Shown here piece by piece: positions 38,509 to 46,411 of a DNA stretch of 64,000 bases. The stretch's first letter is position 1, and each line of letters opens with the position of its first letter. Source of the stretch: Serratia surfactantfaciens (GTDB lineage: Bacteria; Pseudomonadota; Gammaproteobacteria; Enterobacterales; Enterobacteriaceae); the NCBI RefSeq assembly GCF_001642805.2, contig NZ_CP016948.1, positions 2,790,001-2,854,000 of the forward strand, in the 5' to 3' direction. The notes beneath the pieces are model-generated. The model was given only the letters and a program-made list of their open reading frames with translations, searched no databases and was not told the origin of the DNA. The position numbers and the translations under genes were made by a program.

Positions 38509-40290
38509 ATGGTGACAAACCGTCAGCGTTATCGTGAAAAAGTCTCCCAGATGATCAGCTGGGGGCACTGGTTCGCCTTATTCAACATCCTGCTCGCCCT
38601 TGGGTTGGGCAGCCGCTACCTGTTTGTCACCGACTGGCCCGCTTCCCTGCTGGGCCGGGTCTATGCTCTGGTCAGCCTGCTGGGGCATTTCAGCTTTATC
38701 GTGTTCGCCGGCTATTTGCTGGTGATCTTCCCGCTCACCTTCGTGGTGATGTCGCAGCGGCTGTTGCGATTTATTTCCGCCGCGTTGGCCACCGCCGGGC
38801 TCACGCTGTTGCTGGTCGACAGCGAGGTGTTCTCTCATTTCCACCTGCACCTCAATCCGGTGGTGTGGGATCTGGTGGTCAACCCGGACCAAAGCGAGCT
38901 GTCGCGCGATTGGCAGCTGATGTTTATCTGCGTGCCAGTGATCTTCCTGGTGGAGATGCTGTTCGGCACCTGGAGCTGGCAGAAGCTGCGCAGCCTGAAC
39001 CGACGCCGATTCGGCAAGCCGCTGGCGGCGCTGTTTATCAGCGCCTTTTTCGCTTCGCACCTGATTTACATCTGGGCCGACGCCAACTTCTATCGCCCGA
39101 TCACCATGCAGCGGGCCAACCTGCCGCTCTCGTACCCGATGACCGCGCGCAAATTCCTCGAGAAACACGGCCTGCTCGACCAGCAAGAATATGAGCGCCG
39201 CCTGGTGCAACAGGGCAATCCGGAAGCGGTGGCGGTCGAGTATCCGCTCAGCGATCTCAGCTACAGCGATAAGGGTAGCGGCTATAACCTGCTGATGATC
39301 GTGGTGGACGGCATTCGCGCCAAAGACATGGCGCAGGACATGCCAACGTTGACGCGTTTCGCCCAGGAAAACGTGCGTTTCAGCGATCACTATAGCTCGG
39401 GAAACCACGCCGACACCGGGCTGTTCGGCCTGTTCTACGGCATTTCTCCGACCTATCTGGACAGCGTGCTCGCCGGCCGCAAACCGTCGGCGCTGATCAA
39501 CGCGCTCGGCGATCAGGGCTACCAACTGGGGCTGTTCTCGTCCGACGGCTTCAACGCCAGCCTGTACCGTCAGGCTCTGTTGACCGACTTCTCGCTGCCG
39601 ACGCCGGCGCCGCAAAGCGACGCGCAGACCACGCAGCAGTGGCAACGTTGGCTGACGGATCAGGGCGATAAAGAGCCATGGTTCTCTTATATCAACTTCA
39701 GCGGCGCTGAGCCGGCCGAAGGCGACAAAACTCCGGCGCCGGCCGACTTTATCCAGCGCTATCGCAGCGGCGCGCAAGACGTGGACGCTCAGATAGCCCA
39801 GGTTCTGGACACTCTGAAACAACGCGGCCTGCTGGATAAAACCGTGGTGGTGATCACCGCCGAGCACGGCGTCGAGTTCAACGACAGCGGCAAAGGGCAA
39901 TGGGGCGCCGGCACCGCCTTCAATCAGGCACAGCTGCAGGTGCCGCTGGTGATCCACTGGCCGGGTACGCCGGCGCAGACCATCAACAAGCTGACCGGCC
40001 ATAACGACGTGATGCGTACCCTGATGCAACGGTTGCTGCACGTGAAGACCACGCCGAAAGACTATTCGCAGGGCGAGGATCTGTTCACCGCTCAGCGCCG
40101 CAACAACTGGATTGCCACCGGTGACAACAACCAGCTGGTGATCACCACGCCGACGCAGACGCTGATGCTGGACAACAGCGGCAACTATCGCGTCTACGAT
40201 CAGAATGGCGAGGAAATAAAAGACGAGAAACCGCAGCTTGCTCTGCTGCTGCAGGTGCTGACCGATGTAAAACGCTTTATCGCCAACTAA
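38509..40290 (+). CDS. yejM: YejM (PbgA/LapC), inner-membrane regulator of LPS synthesis
   Basis: Inner-membrane protein with five N-terminal helices (about residues 20-190) and a periplasmic sulfatase/phosphatase-like domain, 593 aa. The periplasmic part shows LLMIVVDGIRAKDM, FSDHYSSGNHADTGLFGLFYG and VVVITAEHGVEFND from the alkaline-phosphatase fold. It senses periplasmic-leaflet LPS and restrains LapB/FtsH turnover of LpxC; it is essential in E. coli. Directly upstream of tRNA-Pro as in E. coli. Confidence 0.95.
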   Translation: MVTNRQRYREKVSQMISWGHWFALFNILLALGLGSRYLFVTDWPASLLGRVYALVSLLGHFSFIVFAGYLLVIFPLTFVVMSQRLLRFISAALATAGLTLLLVDSEVFSHFHLHLNPVVWDLVVNPDQSELSRDWQLMFICVPVIFLVEMLFGTWSWQKLRSLNRRRFGKPLAALFISAFFASHLIYIWADANFYRPITMQRANLPLSYPMTARKFLEKHGLLDQQEYERRLVQQGNPEAVAVEYPLSDLSYSDKGSGYNLLMIVVDGIRAKDMAQDMPTLTRFAQENVRFSDHYSSGNHADTGLFGLFYGISPTYLDSVLAGRKPSALINALGDQGYQLGLFSSDGFNASLYRQALLTDFSLPTPAPQSDAQTTQQWQRWLTDQGDKEPWFSYINFSGAEPAEGDKTPAPADFIQRYRSGAQDVDAQIAQVLDTLKQRGLLDKTVVVITAEHGVEFNDSGKGQWGAGTAFNQAQLQVPLVIHWPGTPAQTINKLTGHNDVMRTLMQRLLHVKTTPKDYSQGEDLFTAQRRNNWIATGDNNQLVITTPTQTLMLDNSGNYRVYDQNGEEIKDEKPQLALLLQVLTDVKRFIAN

Positions 40291-40325
40291 CTGCTTAAAA
40301 CTAAAGCAATCAAGTGGCGAGGCGC

Positions 40326-40356
40326 TTGCATTAACATCGGGAATCGGTAGTATGAT
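40326..40356 (+). promoter_or_regulatory. Candidate promoter of tRNA-Pro
   Basis: TTGCAT (40326-40331) and TATGAT (40351-40356) are separated by 19 bp, longer than ideal; they sit 13 bp before the mature tRNA, so transcription would begin very near it. Confidence 0.35.
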
Positions 40357-40368
40357 TTTTCATAGCGT

Positions 40369-40445
40369 CGGCATGTAGCGCAGCCTGGTAGCGCACCGTC
40401 ATGGGGTGTCGGGGGTCGGAGGTTCGAATCCTCTCATGCCGACCA
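40369..40445 (+). tRNA. proL: tRNA-Pro (anticodon GGG)
   Basis: 77-nt tRNA with encoded CCA. Acceptor CGGCATG pairs with CATGCCG; D-loop AGCCTGGTAGC; anticodon stem-loop around TCATGGGGTGTC with GGG; T-loop GGTTCGAATCC. Same gene position (after yejM) as E. coli proL. Its last 19 nt are repeated downstream. Confidence 0.97.
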
Positions 40446-40864
40446 AATTTAAGAAAACCTGCTGTTACAGCAGGTTTTTTTTCGTCTGCACGCTGAGAGG
40501 ATGAGAATCTCCGAAGGAGGTTTGAGCCGAGCGTAGTGAGACCACGTTGCTTTAGCAACGGCCCGCAGGGCAAGCATCGAAGATGCACATAATCCTCTCA
40601 TGCCGACCAAATTTAAGAAAACCTGCTGTTACAACAGGTTTTTTTTCGTCTGCACGCTGAGAGGATGAGAATCTCCGAAGGAGGTTTGAGCCGAACGTAG
40701 TGAGACCACGTTGCTTTAGCAACGGCCCGCAGGGCAAGCATCGAAGATGCGCATAATCCTCTCATGCCGACCAAATTCAAGAAAACCTGCTGTTACAGCA
40801 GGTTTTTTTTCGTCTGCACGCTGAGAGGATGAGAATCTCCGAAGGAGGTTTGAGCCGAACGTAG
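40427..40864 (+). repeat. RtT-like 164-bp tandem repeats starting in the tRNA 3' end
   Basis: Units begin at 40427, 40591 and 40755, exactly 164 bp apart. Each starts with the same 19 bp as the last 19 nt of tRNA-Pro (AATCCTCTCATGCCGACCA), then the terminator hairpin, then a conserved segment including GAGGATGAGAATCTCCGAAG and hairpin TTGCTTTAGCAA. Units 1 and 2 are full; unit 3 is cut at 40864 (110 bp). Only a few substitutions separate the copies. This is the arrangement of the E. coli tyrT/rtT repeats (about 178 bp, also starting in the last 19 bp of the tRNA), so small stable RNAs processed from the tRNA transcript are likely. Confidence 0.85.
40456..40482 (+). terminator. Terminator of the tRNA-Pro transcript (repeat unit 1)
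   Basis: Stem AACCTGCTG/CAGCAGGTT with a TTA loop and eight T residues, 10 nt after the tRNA. Copies recur at 40620 (one stem mismatch) and 40784 in the following repeats. Confidence 0.9.
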
Positions 40865-40944
40865 ACAGAGCGCGAGGCCCCTCCGTAGCATAATGAGTGC
40901 GAATTCCCTTTTGTTACTTTTAAGCCTCCCTTTAAGGCGGTTGC

Positions 40945-41127
40945 CTAACTTAATTCATTCATTTTTGTACGCGCGCTGAAGCAAATGATAAATATGAATA
41001 CAATGCCTACCAACTGCGGCCAAATTGCGCCACAAAGGAAATCGTCCCCTATATGCTTGCTGAGATCGAGGCATGTGTAAGTCGTAGCCCCAGAGAACCA
41101 AGCTTTTATCCAAAAAGTTTTCTTCAT
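40945..41127 (-). CDS. Small membrane protein, unrecognised
   Basis: 60 aa, starting MKKTFWIKAWFSGATTYTCL, with one strong transmembrane segment near the C-terminus (IWPQLVGIVFIFIICF) and a possible second near the start. AGGGA lies about 8 nt before the ATG. It is divergent from the microcin gene 150 bp away. It might be a further immunity or regulatory protein of the island, but nothing beyond size and location supports this. Confidence 0.45.
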   Translation of the reverse strand: MKKTFWIKAWFSGATTYTCLDLSKHIGDDFLCGAIWPQLVGIVFIFIICFSARTKMNELS

Positions 41128-41280
41128 GGGATGTCCCTATTCCAAAACATTTTAATATGTCACATAACAGAGTAAGCAGTCATTAATATAAACATTGATT
41201 CGATTGTGGAAAAGAGCTAATTATAAAGAGCCTTACGAAGGCTTACATAGTATCAATCAAATAATCAAAAGGAGTTGTTT

Positions 41281-41655
41281 ATGAAAGTTATTGATTCTTC
41301 AATGCTAAATTTCGTTTCTGGCGCAGGGAATTTTGCGGATAACCGTAGCAGTAACGGCAAGGTCAACAATAATAATGGGGGCTGTGGTGCTTCAACTAAC
41401 TATGGTGGCCAGGCTAATGGTTTTGTTAGCAACTCTTCAGCCGGCATGAGCAAGGATTGTGCTATAGCACTAGGATTGGCAGCGGCAGGTGGCGTTATCG
41501 GCGGACTTATATCGCAAGGCGCCAGGGCTGTTATTGGTGGTGTAGTGGGATCTTCGATTGGCTCCTTTGGAGCATGCATTGGTGGAAGCAACAACAATGG
41601 TTCTCAAAACGCCTCTAAAAGCGGAGGTTATAACGGGGGTACCTGTTCCTGGTAA
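41281..41655 (+). CDS. Putative class II microcin precursor
   Basis: Secreted antibacterial peptide precursor of 124 aa by inference. The leader MKVIDSSMLNFVSGA is 15 residues and ends in GA, like colicin V (15, GG) and microcin E492 (15, GA), so cleavage by the C39 exporter after GA is predicted, giving about 109 residues. The mature part has an Asn/Gly/Ser-rich N-terminus, a long Ala/Gly/Ile-rich hydrophobic core (GLAAAGGVIGGLI...IGGVVGSSIG), and an Asn/Gly/Ser tail ending GGTCSW. Four cysteines could form two disulfides. The tail lacks the serine-rich siderophore signature. AAGGAG lies 7 nt before the ATG; a TTG start at 41275 is less likely. Confidence 0.8.
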   Translation: MKVIDSSMLNFVSGAGNFADNRSSNGKVNNNNGGCGASTNYGGQANGFVSNSSAGMSKDCAIALGLAAAGGVIGGLISQGARAVIGGVVGSSIGSFGACIGGSNNNGSQNASKSGGYNGGTCSW

Positions 41656-41722
41656 TTACACACGAAATACTAACAGTGCTTATAAAAATCTTGCATGGTG
41701 TTTTTTGAAAGGAGGAAAGGAA

Positions 41723-41959
41723 ATGAAAAATCCATTTGTTGTTTTTGCTTTTGTTTTTATAATGATTTCATTATCGCAAAGTGTTTTTCACACTCTTGGA
41801 ATAACAAGTTACAACGGGCTTTTAAATATCAACTTACCTAAAGATCTCGCTCTGAGCATTATAATTATCTCTGTTCCAATAGGGATTTTTGCAATCATGT
41901 ATGGGATCTATTCATCTGTTAAATGGTTCGCTAAAACGTGGAATAAATCTGGAGGGTAA
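41723..41959 (+). CDS. Putative microcin immunity protein
   Basis: 78-aa protein beginning MKNPFVVFAFVFIMISL, with two transmembrane helices (about residues 4-24 and 42-65) separated by a short polar loop, and a basic C-terminus (VKWFAKTWNKSGG). GGAGG/AAAGG precedes the ATG. Immediate downstream position from the microcin gene and the two-helix design fit the immunity proteins of colicin V (Cvi) and microcin E492 type. No sequence family recognised; role is inferred from context. Confidence 0.65.
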   Translation: MKNPFVVFAFVFIMISLSQSVFHTLGITSYNGLLNINLPKDLALSIIIISVPIGIFAIMYGIYSSVKWFAKTWNKSGG

Positions 41960-41974
41960 CAGATTACTCCCTAT

Positions 41975-42004
41975 GCGATAGCGGAGGATCCCCCCCCCTA
42001 TCGC
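41975..42004. terminator. Hairpin with C9 tract between convergent operons
   Basis: GCGATAG (41975-41981) pairs with CTATCGC (41998-42004) around a loop that includes nine consecutive C. Located between the immunity gene and the convergent exporter gene; a bidirectional terminator is likely. Confidence 0.55.
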
Positions 42005-42018
42005 TGGTGTATTATTAT

Positions 42019-44118
42019 TTAATCCAACCTAATCACTCTATCTGCCGACGCTATCGTAGTTTCACGGTGAGCAATGATGATCCGCGTAATTTTTAGTTTT
42101 TTGATCGCCTGATTCACCTTCGCTTCACTGTCCTTGTCCAGCGCACTGGTCGCCTCATCCAGGAACAAAATCGCCGGTTTCTTGTAAATGGCTCGGGCAA
42201 TAAACAGGCGTTGCTTCTGCCCACCGGACAACCCTTCCCCCAGTTCGCCGATCAGGGTTTCGTACCCCATCGGCATGCGCATGATCACCTCATGCAGATA
42301 GCTGGCTCGGGCACAGACCTCCATCCAGGCATCATCCATCTCGTCCGCGAACCCGCAGATATTTTCCCGGATCGAGCCGGAGAACAGCTTGTCGTCCTGC
42401 ATCACGCAGGCGATCATCTTGTGATAGTTGTTGATGCCGAGCTGCCGGATATCGACGCCGTTCACCTCAACCCGCCCTGAATCCGGGGGAAACAGCCCGC
42501 ACAGCACCTTCATCAGCGTGGTCTTGCCAGCCCCGGATGGGCCCACGATGGCCACACTCTCTCCCGGCGCAACAGAGATATTTAGAGCATCGAAGACCGC
42601 CGGTGACTGGCTGTCGTATCGATAGCTCAGGGCATGGGTGGACAATCCCATTGGTTGCATTTTCGAGATATATGGGAGGTCGGGCTTGCGATCTTCCCGT
42701 GGATGCAGGGCGATATCGGCAATGCGTTCGTTATGCAGGCTCATCATGCGCAGCTGCAGCAAAAATTCCGTCAGCGACCCTATGCGGTCGGAGAACTGCC
42801 CCCGAAAGGCGCCGAACGCGACGAACATACCGAGGGTCATCTGATTATCGATCACCAGACGGGTCCCCAGCCACAGTATGACGACCTGGTCACAGGCCGC
42901 CACGAAGGTGTTGATCCCGCCAAACAGCATATCCATTTTGGTGATCCGGATACCGGTATTGATGGTGTCGATTTCAAGATTGAGCCAGTGGGCGATACGG
43001 CACTCCGCCATGCCCTGCATCTTGACGGTGGCGATACCGTACAGCGTCTCCATAAAATAGGAACCGGCGCGGGCATTTCTCACCAGCGCTTCTTCGGACA
43101 GCTGGCGATAATACCCGTAGGTCAACAGGCGCATCAGCACATAGAGCGCGGTGAACGCGATCACCACCCAGGTCAACCAGCCCCCATACAGCACCATCAT
43201 CACCAGCACGCCAATCACCATGATGCCGTCCATGATGGCGCCGACAATACTGGAGGTGAAGGTGCTGCGCAGCGTATCCAGTGAGCCGAAGCGCGACTGA
43301 ATGTCACCCAGCTTACGCCGTTCAAAGTAACCGAGCGGCAGGCGCAACAGGTGAGTAAACAGCCCGGATTGCCACTGCACGTTGATGAGCGTCGACATGA
43401 CCAGTCCGGCCCAGGCGCGCACCATGCCAATGGCGGCCCGCAACAGAATGAACAGCATCAGCCCAACGCAGATGAGCGTCAGCAACCCGCGGTCCCCGGC
43501 GGGAATAGCGTGATCCATCACCAGCTGCGTGCCGATGGGCACCACCAGGTTGATGGTTTCGAACACCAGAGACAGACAAAAGATTTTGCCAAGCGCCCCC
43601 TTGAGACCGTGTACGCTGCCAATCAGCGTACGCAGGTGAATGCGGTGGCGAACGCTGTCGGCGGTAAAGGCGCTGCCGGGCCAGGCCTCAAGCGCTACGC
43701 CGGTGAAACTGTGCGACAGCTCCGCCAGGCTGACCGCCCGCCGCCCGCGCGCCGGATCGTGCAGCACCGCGCGGTGACCTTTGACGCTAACCAGCACCAC
43801 GAAATGGTTGAACTCCCAGTGCAGAATGCAGGGCAGTTTCAGCGCGCCAAGTTCGTCCAGATCCAGCGACAAGGGGCGAGTGCTCAACCCCAGCTGTTCG
43901 GCGATACCGATCAGCCCAACCAGCGTTGCACCGCGGGTTGACAGGTTGAACTGCCGGCGCAGCGCGATCAGGTCGATGTTTTTGCCGTAATAACCGCAGA
44001 TCATCGCCAAACAGGCCAGCCCGCATTCCGACGACTCGGTCTGGTGCACCATCGGAACCCGGTGGCGCAGCCGCAGATCCAGCTGGCTGACCCGTTGTTT
44101 GAATGTTGGCTTATTCAT
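42019..44118 (-). CDS. cvaB: CvaB-type microcin exporter (C39 peptidase + ABC ATPase)
   Basis: Peptidase-containing ABC transporter of 699 aa that removes double-glycine leaders and exports the microcin with CvaA and TolC. The N-terminal C39 domain has the catalytic cysteine in [14 protein letters not shown] (about residue 32), histidine in [10 protein letters not shown] and aspartate in LHDPARG. A six-helix region follows, then Walker [12 protein letters not shown] (about 530), signature LSGGQKQR, Walker [14 protein letters not shown] and H-loop AHRE. Length and motifs match colicin V CvaB (698 aa) closely. Start overlaps the end of the upstream adaptor gene by 8 bp. Higher GC than the microcin genes. 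Confidence 0.92.
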   Translation of the reverse strand: MNKPTFKQRVSQLDLRLRHRVPMVHQTESSECGLACLAMICGYYGKNIDLIALRRQFNLSTRGATLVGLIGIAEQLGLSTRPLSLDLDELGALKLPCILHWEFNHFVVLVSVKGHRAVLHDPARGRRAVSLAELSHSFTGVALEAWPGSAFTADSVRHRIHLRTLIGSVHGLKGALGKIFCLSLVFETINLVVPIGTQLVMDHAIPAGDRGLLTLICVGLMLFILLRAAIGMVRAWAGLVMSTLINVQWQSGLFTHLLRLPLGYFERRKLGDIQSRFGSLDTLRSTFTSSIVGAIMDGIMVIGVLVMMVLYGGWLTWVVIAFTALYVLMRLLTYGYYRQLSEEALVRNARAGSYFMETLYGIATVKMQGMAECRIAHWLNLEIDTINTGIRITKMDMLFGGINTFVAACDQVVILWLGTRLVIDNQMTLGMFVAFGAFRGQFSDRIGSLTEFLLQLRMMSLHNERIADIALHPREDRKPDLPYISKMQPMGLSTHALSYRYDSQSPAVFDALNISVAPGESVAIVGPSGAGKTTLMKVLCGLFPPDSGRVEVNGVDIRQLGINNYHKMIACVMQDDKLFSGSIRENICGFADEMDDAWMEVCARASYLHEVIMRMPMGYETLIGELGEGLSGGQKQRLFIARAIYKKPAILFLDEATSALDKDSEAKVNQAIKKLKITRIIIAHRETTIASADRVIRLD

Positions 44119-45385
44119 TGACCGGCCCCGTTGCGCTGTGTTTCATGTCGTAGAACGGCGACAGCATCCATTGATAAACCAGCCTTTTCTCCAGAAACAG
44201 AGTGCTTTGCGCTTTCATGCCGTTTTCCAGGCTCAGACGCTTGCCGTCATAGGCAATGGTCTGTTTTTCCGGAATGACGATCACCTTGTAGTAAGGCACA
44301 GCGGCGGTCAGCGCCGCTTTGGGCGCCCCCTGATAGGTCAGCATTTCCTGCGGTGAGGCCGGGGCTTTGGAAATGACGGATACCGTACCGGCAAACTGGC
44401 CGAACTTCTCCGCCGGAAAGGCGTCATAACGCACATTGACCCGATCACCGGCAGCAATGTAAGGGATGGCGTCGTTAGGTACCCACAGCACCAGAGCATA
44501 GCGATCGATGTCGTGGGGGAGTACCTGCAGCAGACTGTCGCCGACGTTCACCATCTGGCCAACCGTGACGCTCAGCGAATCGATGCGGCCGCCGGCCAGC
44601 GCGCGAACGATAATATCGCCAGTGGCATCGATGTTTTGCCGCTCCTTTTGCAGCTCGTAGCGCTGCAGCTCCATCTGGTAGATCTGGTTGTCAAATTCAG
44701 CGGCCTGGGTATGGATCTGGCTTTCCAGCGCGGTGATCTGCAGCGCATTCTGTTCGTTCTGGCCGGAAAGCCCCAGCAGGTTGTTCTGCTGCTGGTAATA
44801 CAACGCCACCTGGTTGGTGAGCTGATCCTTGTTGATCAGCCCCTTGGTCTGATAGTGCCGGTAGTTCTCCATGTTCTCCTTCATGATGCGTATCCCTTCC
44901 TGGGCGCGCTGGAGGATATCGGTGGAGCGGGTAAATGCGGCGGTATATTGCGCCTTCTGTTTTTCCAACATAGTCAGCGTGGCCTGCTTGCTGCTTTCCA
45001 GCCGGCTGATGATTTGCGCAATGCGCGCCAGCTGGCCATCGATATCCCGCTGCTGGTTATCGCTGACCACTCCGCTGCGGGTGCTTTTGCTGACGTCAAT
45101 CTGGTAAATGGCCGCCCCGGCGGCGATCCGTTGCCCTTCGGTGACAAATTGTTTGATCACTACCCCTTGAACCGTGGAGTAAACGTTCGCGGCGCGGGGA
45201 TAGGTGCTGATCTCACCGGTCACGTTGACCCGCCGGGTATAGGTACCGGCGAGCACGAAGGTGAGAAAAGCAATGAGAAAAAACAGGCACAGCCCCGCAG
45301 TGAACCAAGCGGGAATACCGGGCAACAGCAATGCCCGGCCGCGCCATTTCAATTTTTGGTTACCGATCGCTTCCTGGCGAAACAC
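44111..45385 (-). CDS. cvaA: CvaA/HlyD-type periplasmic adaptor of the microcin exporter
   Basis: Membrane-fusion protein of 424 aa linking the ABC exporter to TolC. One N-terminal helix (about residues 25-47, [21 protein letters not shown]), a lipoyl-like half-motif ([16 protein letters not shown]), a long coiled-coil region (about 110-250), then the second lipoyl half and beta-barrel ([27 protein letters not shown]). The GTG at 45385 has AAGGAAG upstream. Order adaptor-exporter with a small overlap equals cvaA-cvaB. No TolC gene is present, so the chromosomal one must serve. Confidence 0.9.
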   Translation of the reverse strand: MFRQEAIGNQKLKWRGRALLLPGIPAWFTAGLCLFFLIAFLTFVLAGTYTRRVNVTGEISTYPRAANVYSTVQGVVIKQFVTEGQRIAAGAAIYQIDVSKSTRSGVVSDNQQRDIDGQLARIAQIISRLESSKQATLTMLEKQKAQYTAAFTRSTDILQRAQEGIRIMKENMENYRHYQTKGLINKDQLTNQVALYYQQQNNLLGLSGQNEQNALQITALESQIHTQAAEFDNQIYQMELQRYELQKERQNIDATGDIIVRALAGGRIDSLSVTVGQMVNVGDSLLQVLPHDIDRYALVLWVPNDAIPYIAAGDRVNVRYDAFPAEKFGQFAGTVSVISKAPASPQEMLTYQGAPKAALTAAVPYYKVIVIPEKQTIAYDGKRLSLENGMKAQSTLFLEKRLVYQWMLSPFYDMKHSATGPVNE

Positions 45386-45914
45386 CGTTTTTCTTCCTTA
45401 AAAAAATAAGGGCCGTTGGCTCTTGCCCTATTATGTCGTTAACAATTCGCTAAATATCAGGCTTGCTGTGAGCCAGCGCTCGATACATAGTTGAATGTGA
45501 TATCGCAAATAACCCCGTCAGTTTACTGAGCGAATCTTGCCCGTTTTTATGCGCAGGGCCTAACTGTTTTTATTTTTTCCAGATATTTCTTGCTCCTCAT
45601 CAAATTGTCTCGGCGTCCAAATTCCCGTTACCGTGCCTTAGTGGGTATGCAGTTGCATCCAGTAAAACTCAATCCCTGCAAAGGCTTACTCCTATTTTTT
45701 GATGGCAAACCCAAATAGCAAACCATTGCACCGGAGAACTAAGATTTCATCGAAATAGTTAATTCATTGAACACCTTTATACTTAACTGAATAATACTTC
45801 GCGATAGTTATTCATCATTAATTTAAACTTGACCCGTCCAATAAAAAGCGTTAATCGTAACAAGCTTTAAACATGGTTGCACAAGATAACGTCAACAAGT
45901 AAAAGGAATTATTT
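45386..45914. other. AT-rich non-coding region upstream of cvaA and the second leader gene
   Basis: 529 bp, markedly AT-rich, holding the divergent promoters of cvaA and the short leader gene. No frame with convincing start and ribosome site was seen. GTTAATCGTAACAAGC and several TTAA-rich boxes occur but match no operator I can name confidently; a Fur box was looked for and not found. Confidence 0.45.
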
Positions 45915-46055
45915 ATGAAAACCATTGATTCTTCAATGCTGGATTACATTGCTGGTGGCCGTGGCAATAATGGCAACGGCCGTGTTGACAACGACAGGTA
46001 GAATAGTCATTCTGGCAGTAAAAAACTGCAAGAATTCAATAGGCGGTTCTTGTAA
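45915..46055 (+). pseudogene. Broken second microcin gene with conserved leader
   Basis: AAAGGA then ATG at 45915 encodes MKTIDSSMLDYIAGG, a 15-residue double-glycine leader sharing MK-IDSSML with the first microcin. Only 13 more residues follow (RGNNGNGRVDNDR) before TAG at 45999. Reading through gives 17 further codons to TAA at 46053. The Asn/Gly composition and VDND resemble the N-terminus of the first mature microcin (KVNNNN), but the hydrophobic core is absent. It is probably a deletion relic, although a 13-residue exported peptide cannot be excluded. Confidence 0.6.
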
Positions 46056-46110
46056 GGTTTGACTTTACCTTCAAGAGCATAACATTACAATATCAGACAG
46101 GACTAAAACG

Positions 46111-46317
46111 GTGACAAAGATTATCAATTCATTAATTGTCTTTTTATCCATCCTGGCCGGTTCTTTTTTTCTGAGTGGCGCCGGGGTAATAGGTTACCAA
46201 CCGTGGTTTTCTGCACCCGAGAATTTGTCAAAACTTGTGATTATCGTTGTCACCTACTGCTCCTTTGTTTACGCCGCATTAAGTATTTATAGAAAACTTA
46301 AAAAACAAACCCCATAA
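46111..46317 (+). CDS. Second immunity-like two-TM protein
   Basis: 68 aa from a GTG start (CAGGA about 8 nt upstream), MTKIINSLIVFLSILAGSFF. Two hydrophobic helices (about 5-28 and 40-58) and a basic tail (YRKLKKQTP). Layout matches the 78-aa protein after the first microcin: helix, Gly/Tyr-containing loop, P-x-(N/D)-L, helix, IY + basic tail. It follows the broken leader gene, so it looks like the retained immunity gene of a lost microcin. Confidence 0.55.
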   Translation: MTKIINSLIVFLSILAGSFFLSGAGVIGYQPWFSAPENLSKLVIIVVTYCSFVYAALSIYRKLKKQTP

Positions 46318-46411
46318 AAAAGCCATAACACAGGCATGACGTTCAGTTTTGGGTTAAAGAATAGAATTAACTATAAATTAACCCTCGCTAATTCAGTTTT
46401 TCGCCTGCCGT

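Larger units (their letters stand above)
40865..46400. mobile_element. Microcin genomic island at tRNA-Pro (limits approximate)
   Basis: The left edge is the abrupt end of the third tRNA-derived repeat at 40864; the right edge is near the ttrA stop. Inside are two leader-bearing microcin-type genes, two immunity-like genes, a CvaA/CvaB-type export pair and one small membrane ORF. The microcin and flanking stretches are AT-rich, in contrast to the core genes. No integrase or direct-repeat right end was found, so acquisition is inferred from context only. Confidence 0.6.

Noticed and set aside
40331-40737. Minus-strand ORFs of 85 and 61 codons across the tRNA and repeats
   Set aside because: They are antisense to tRNA-Pro and to the RtT-like repeats; the first has the well-known spurious HERIRTSDPRHP-type sequence that arises from tRNA-Pro, and both repeat simply because the DNA repeats.
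45386-45914. Possible Fur box or siderophore-type control of the microcin island
   Set aside because: No sequence in the AT-rich region matched the Fur consensus well, and the microcin lacks a siderophore-type tail.
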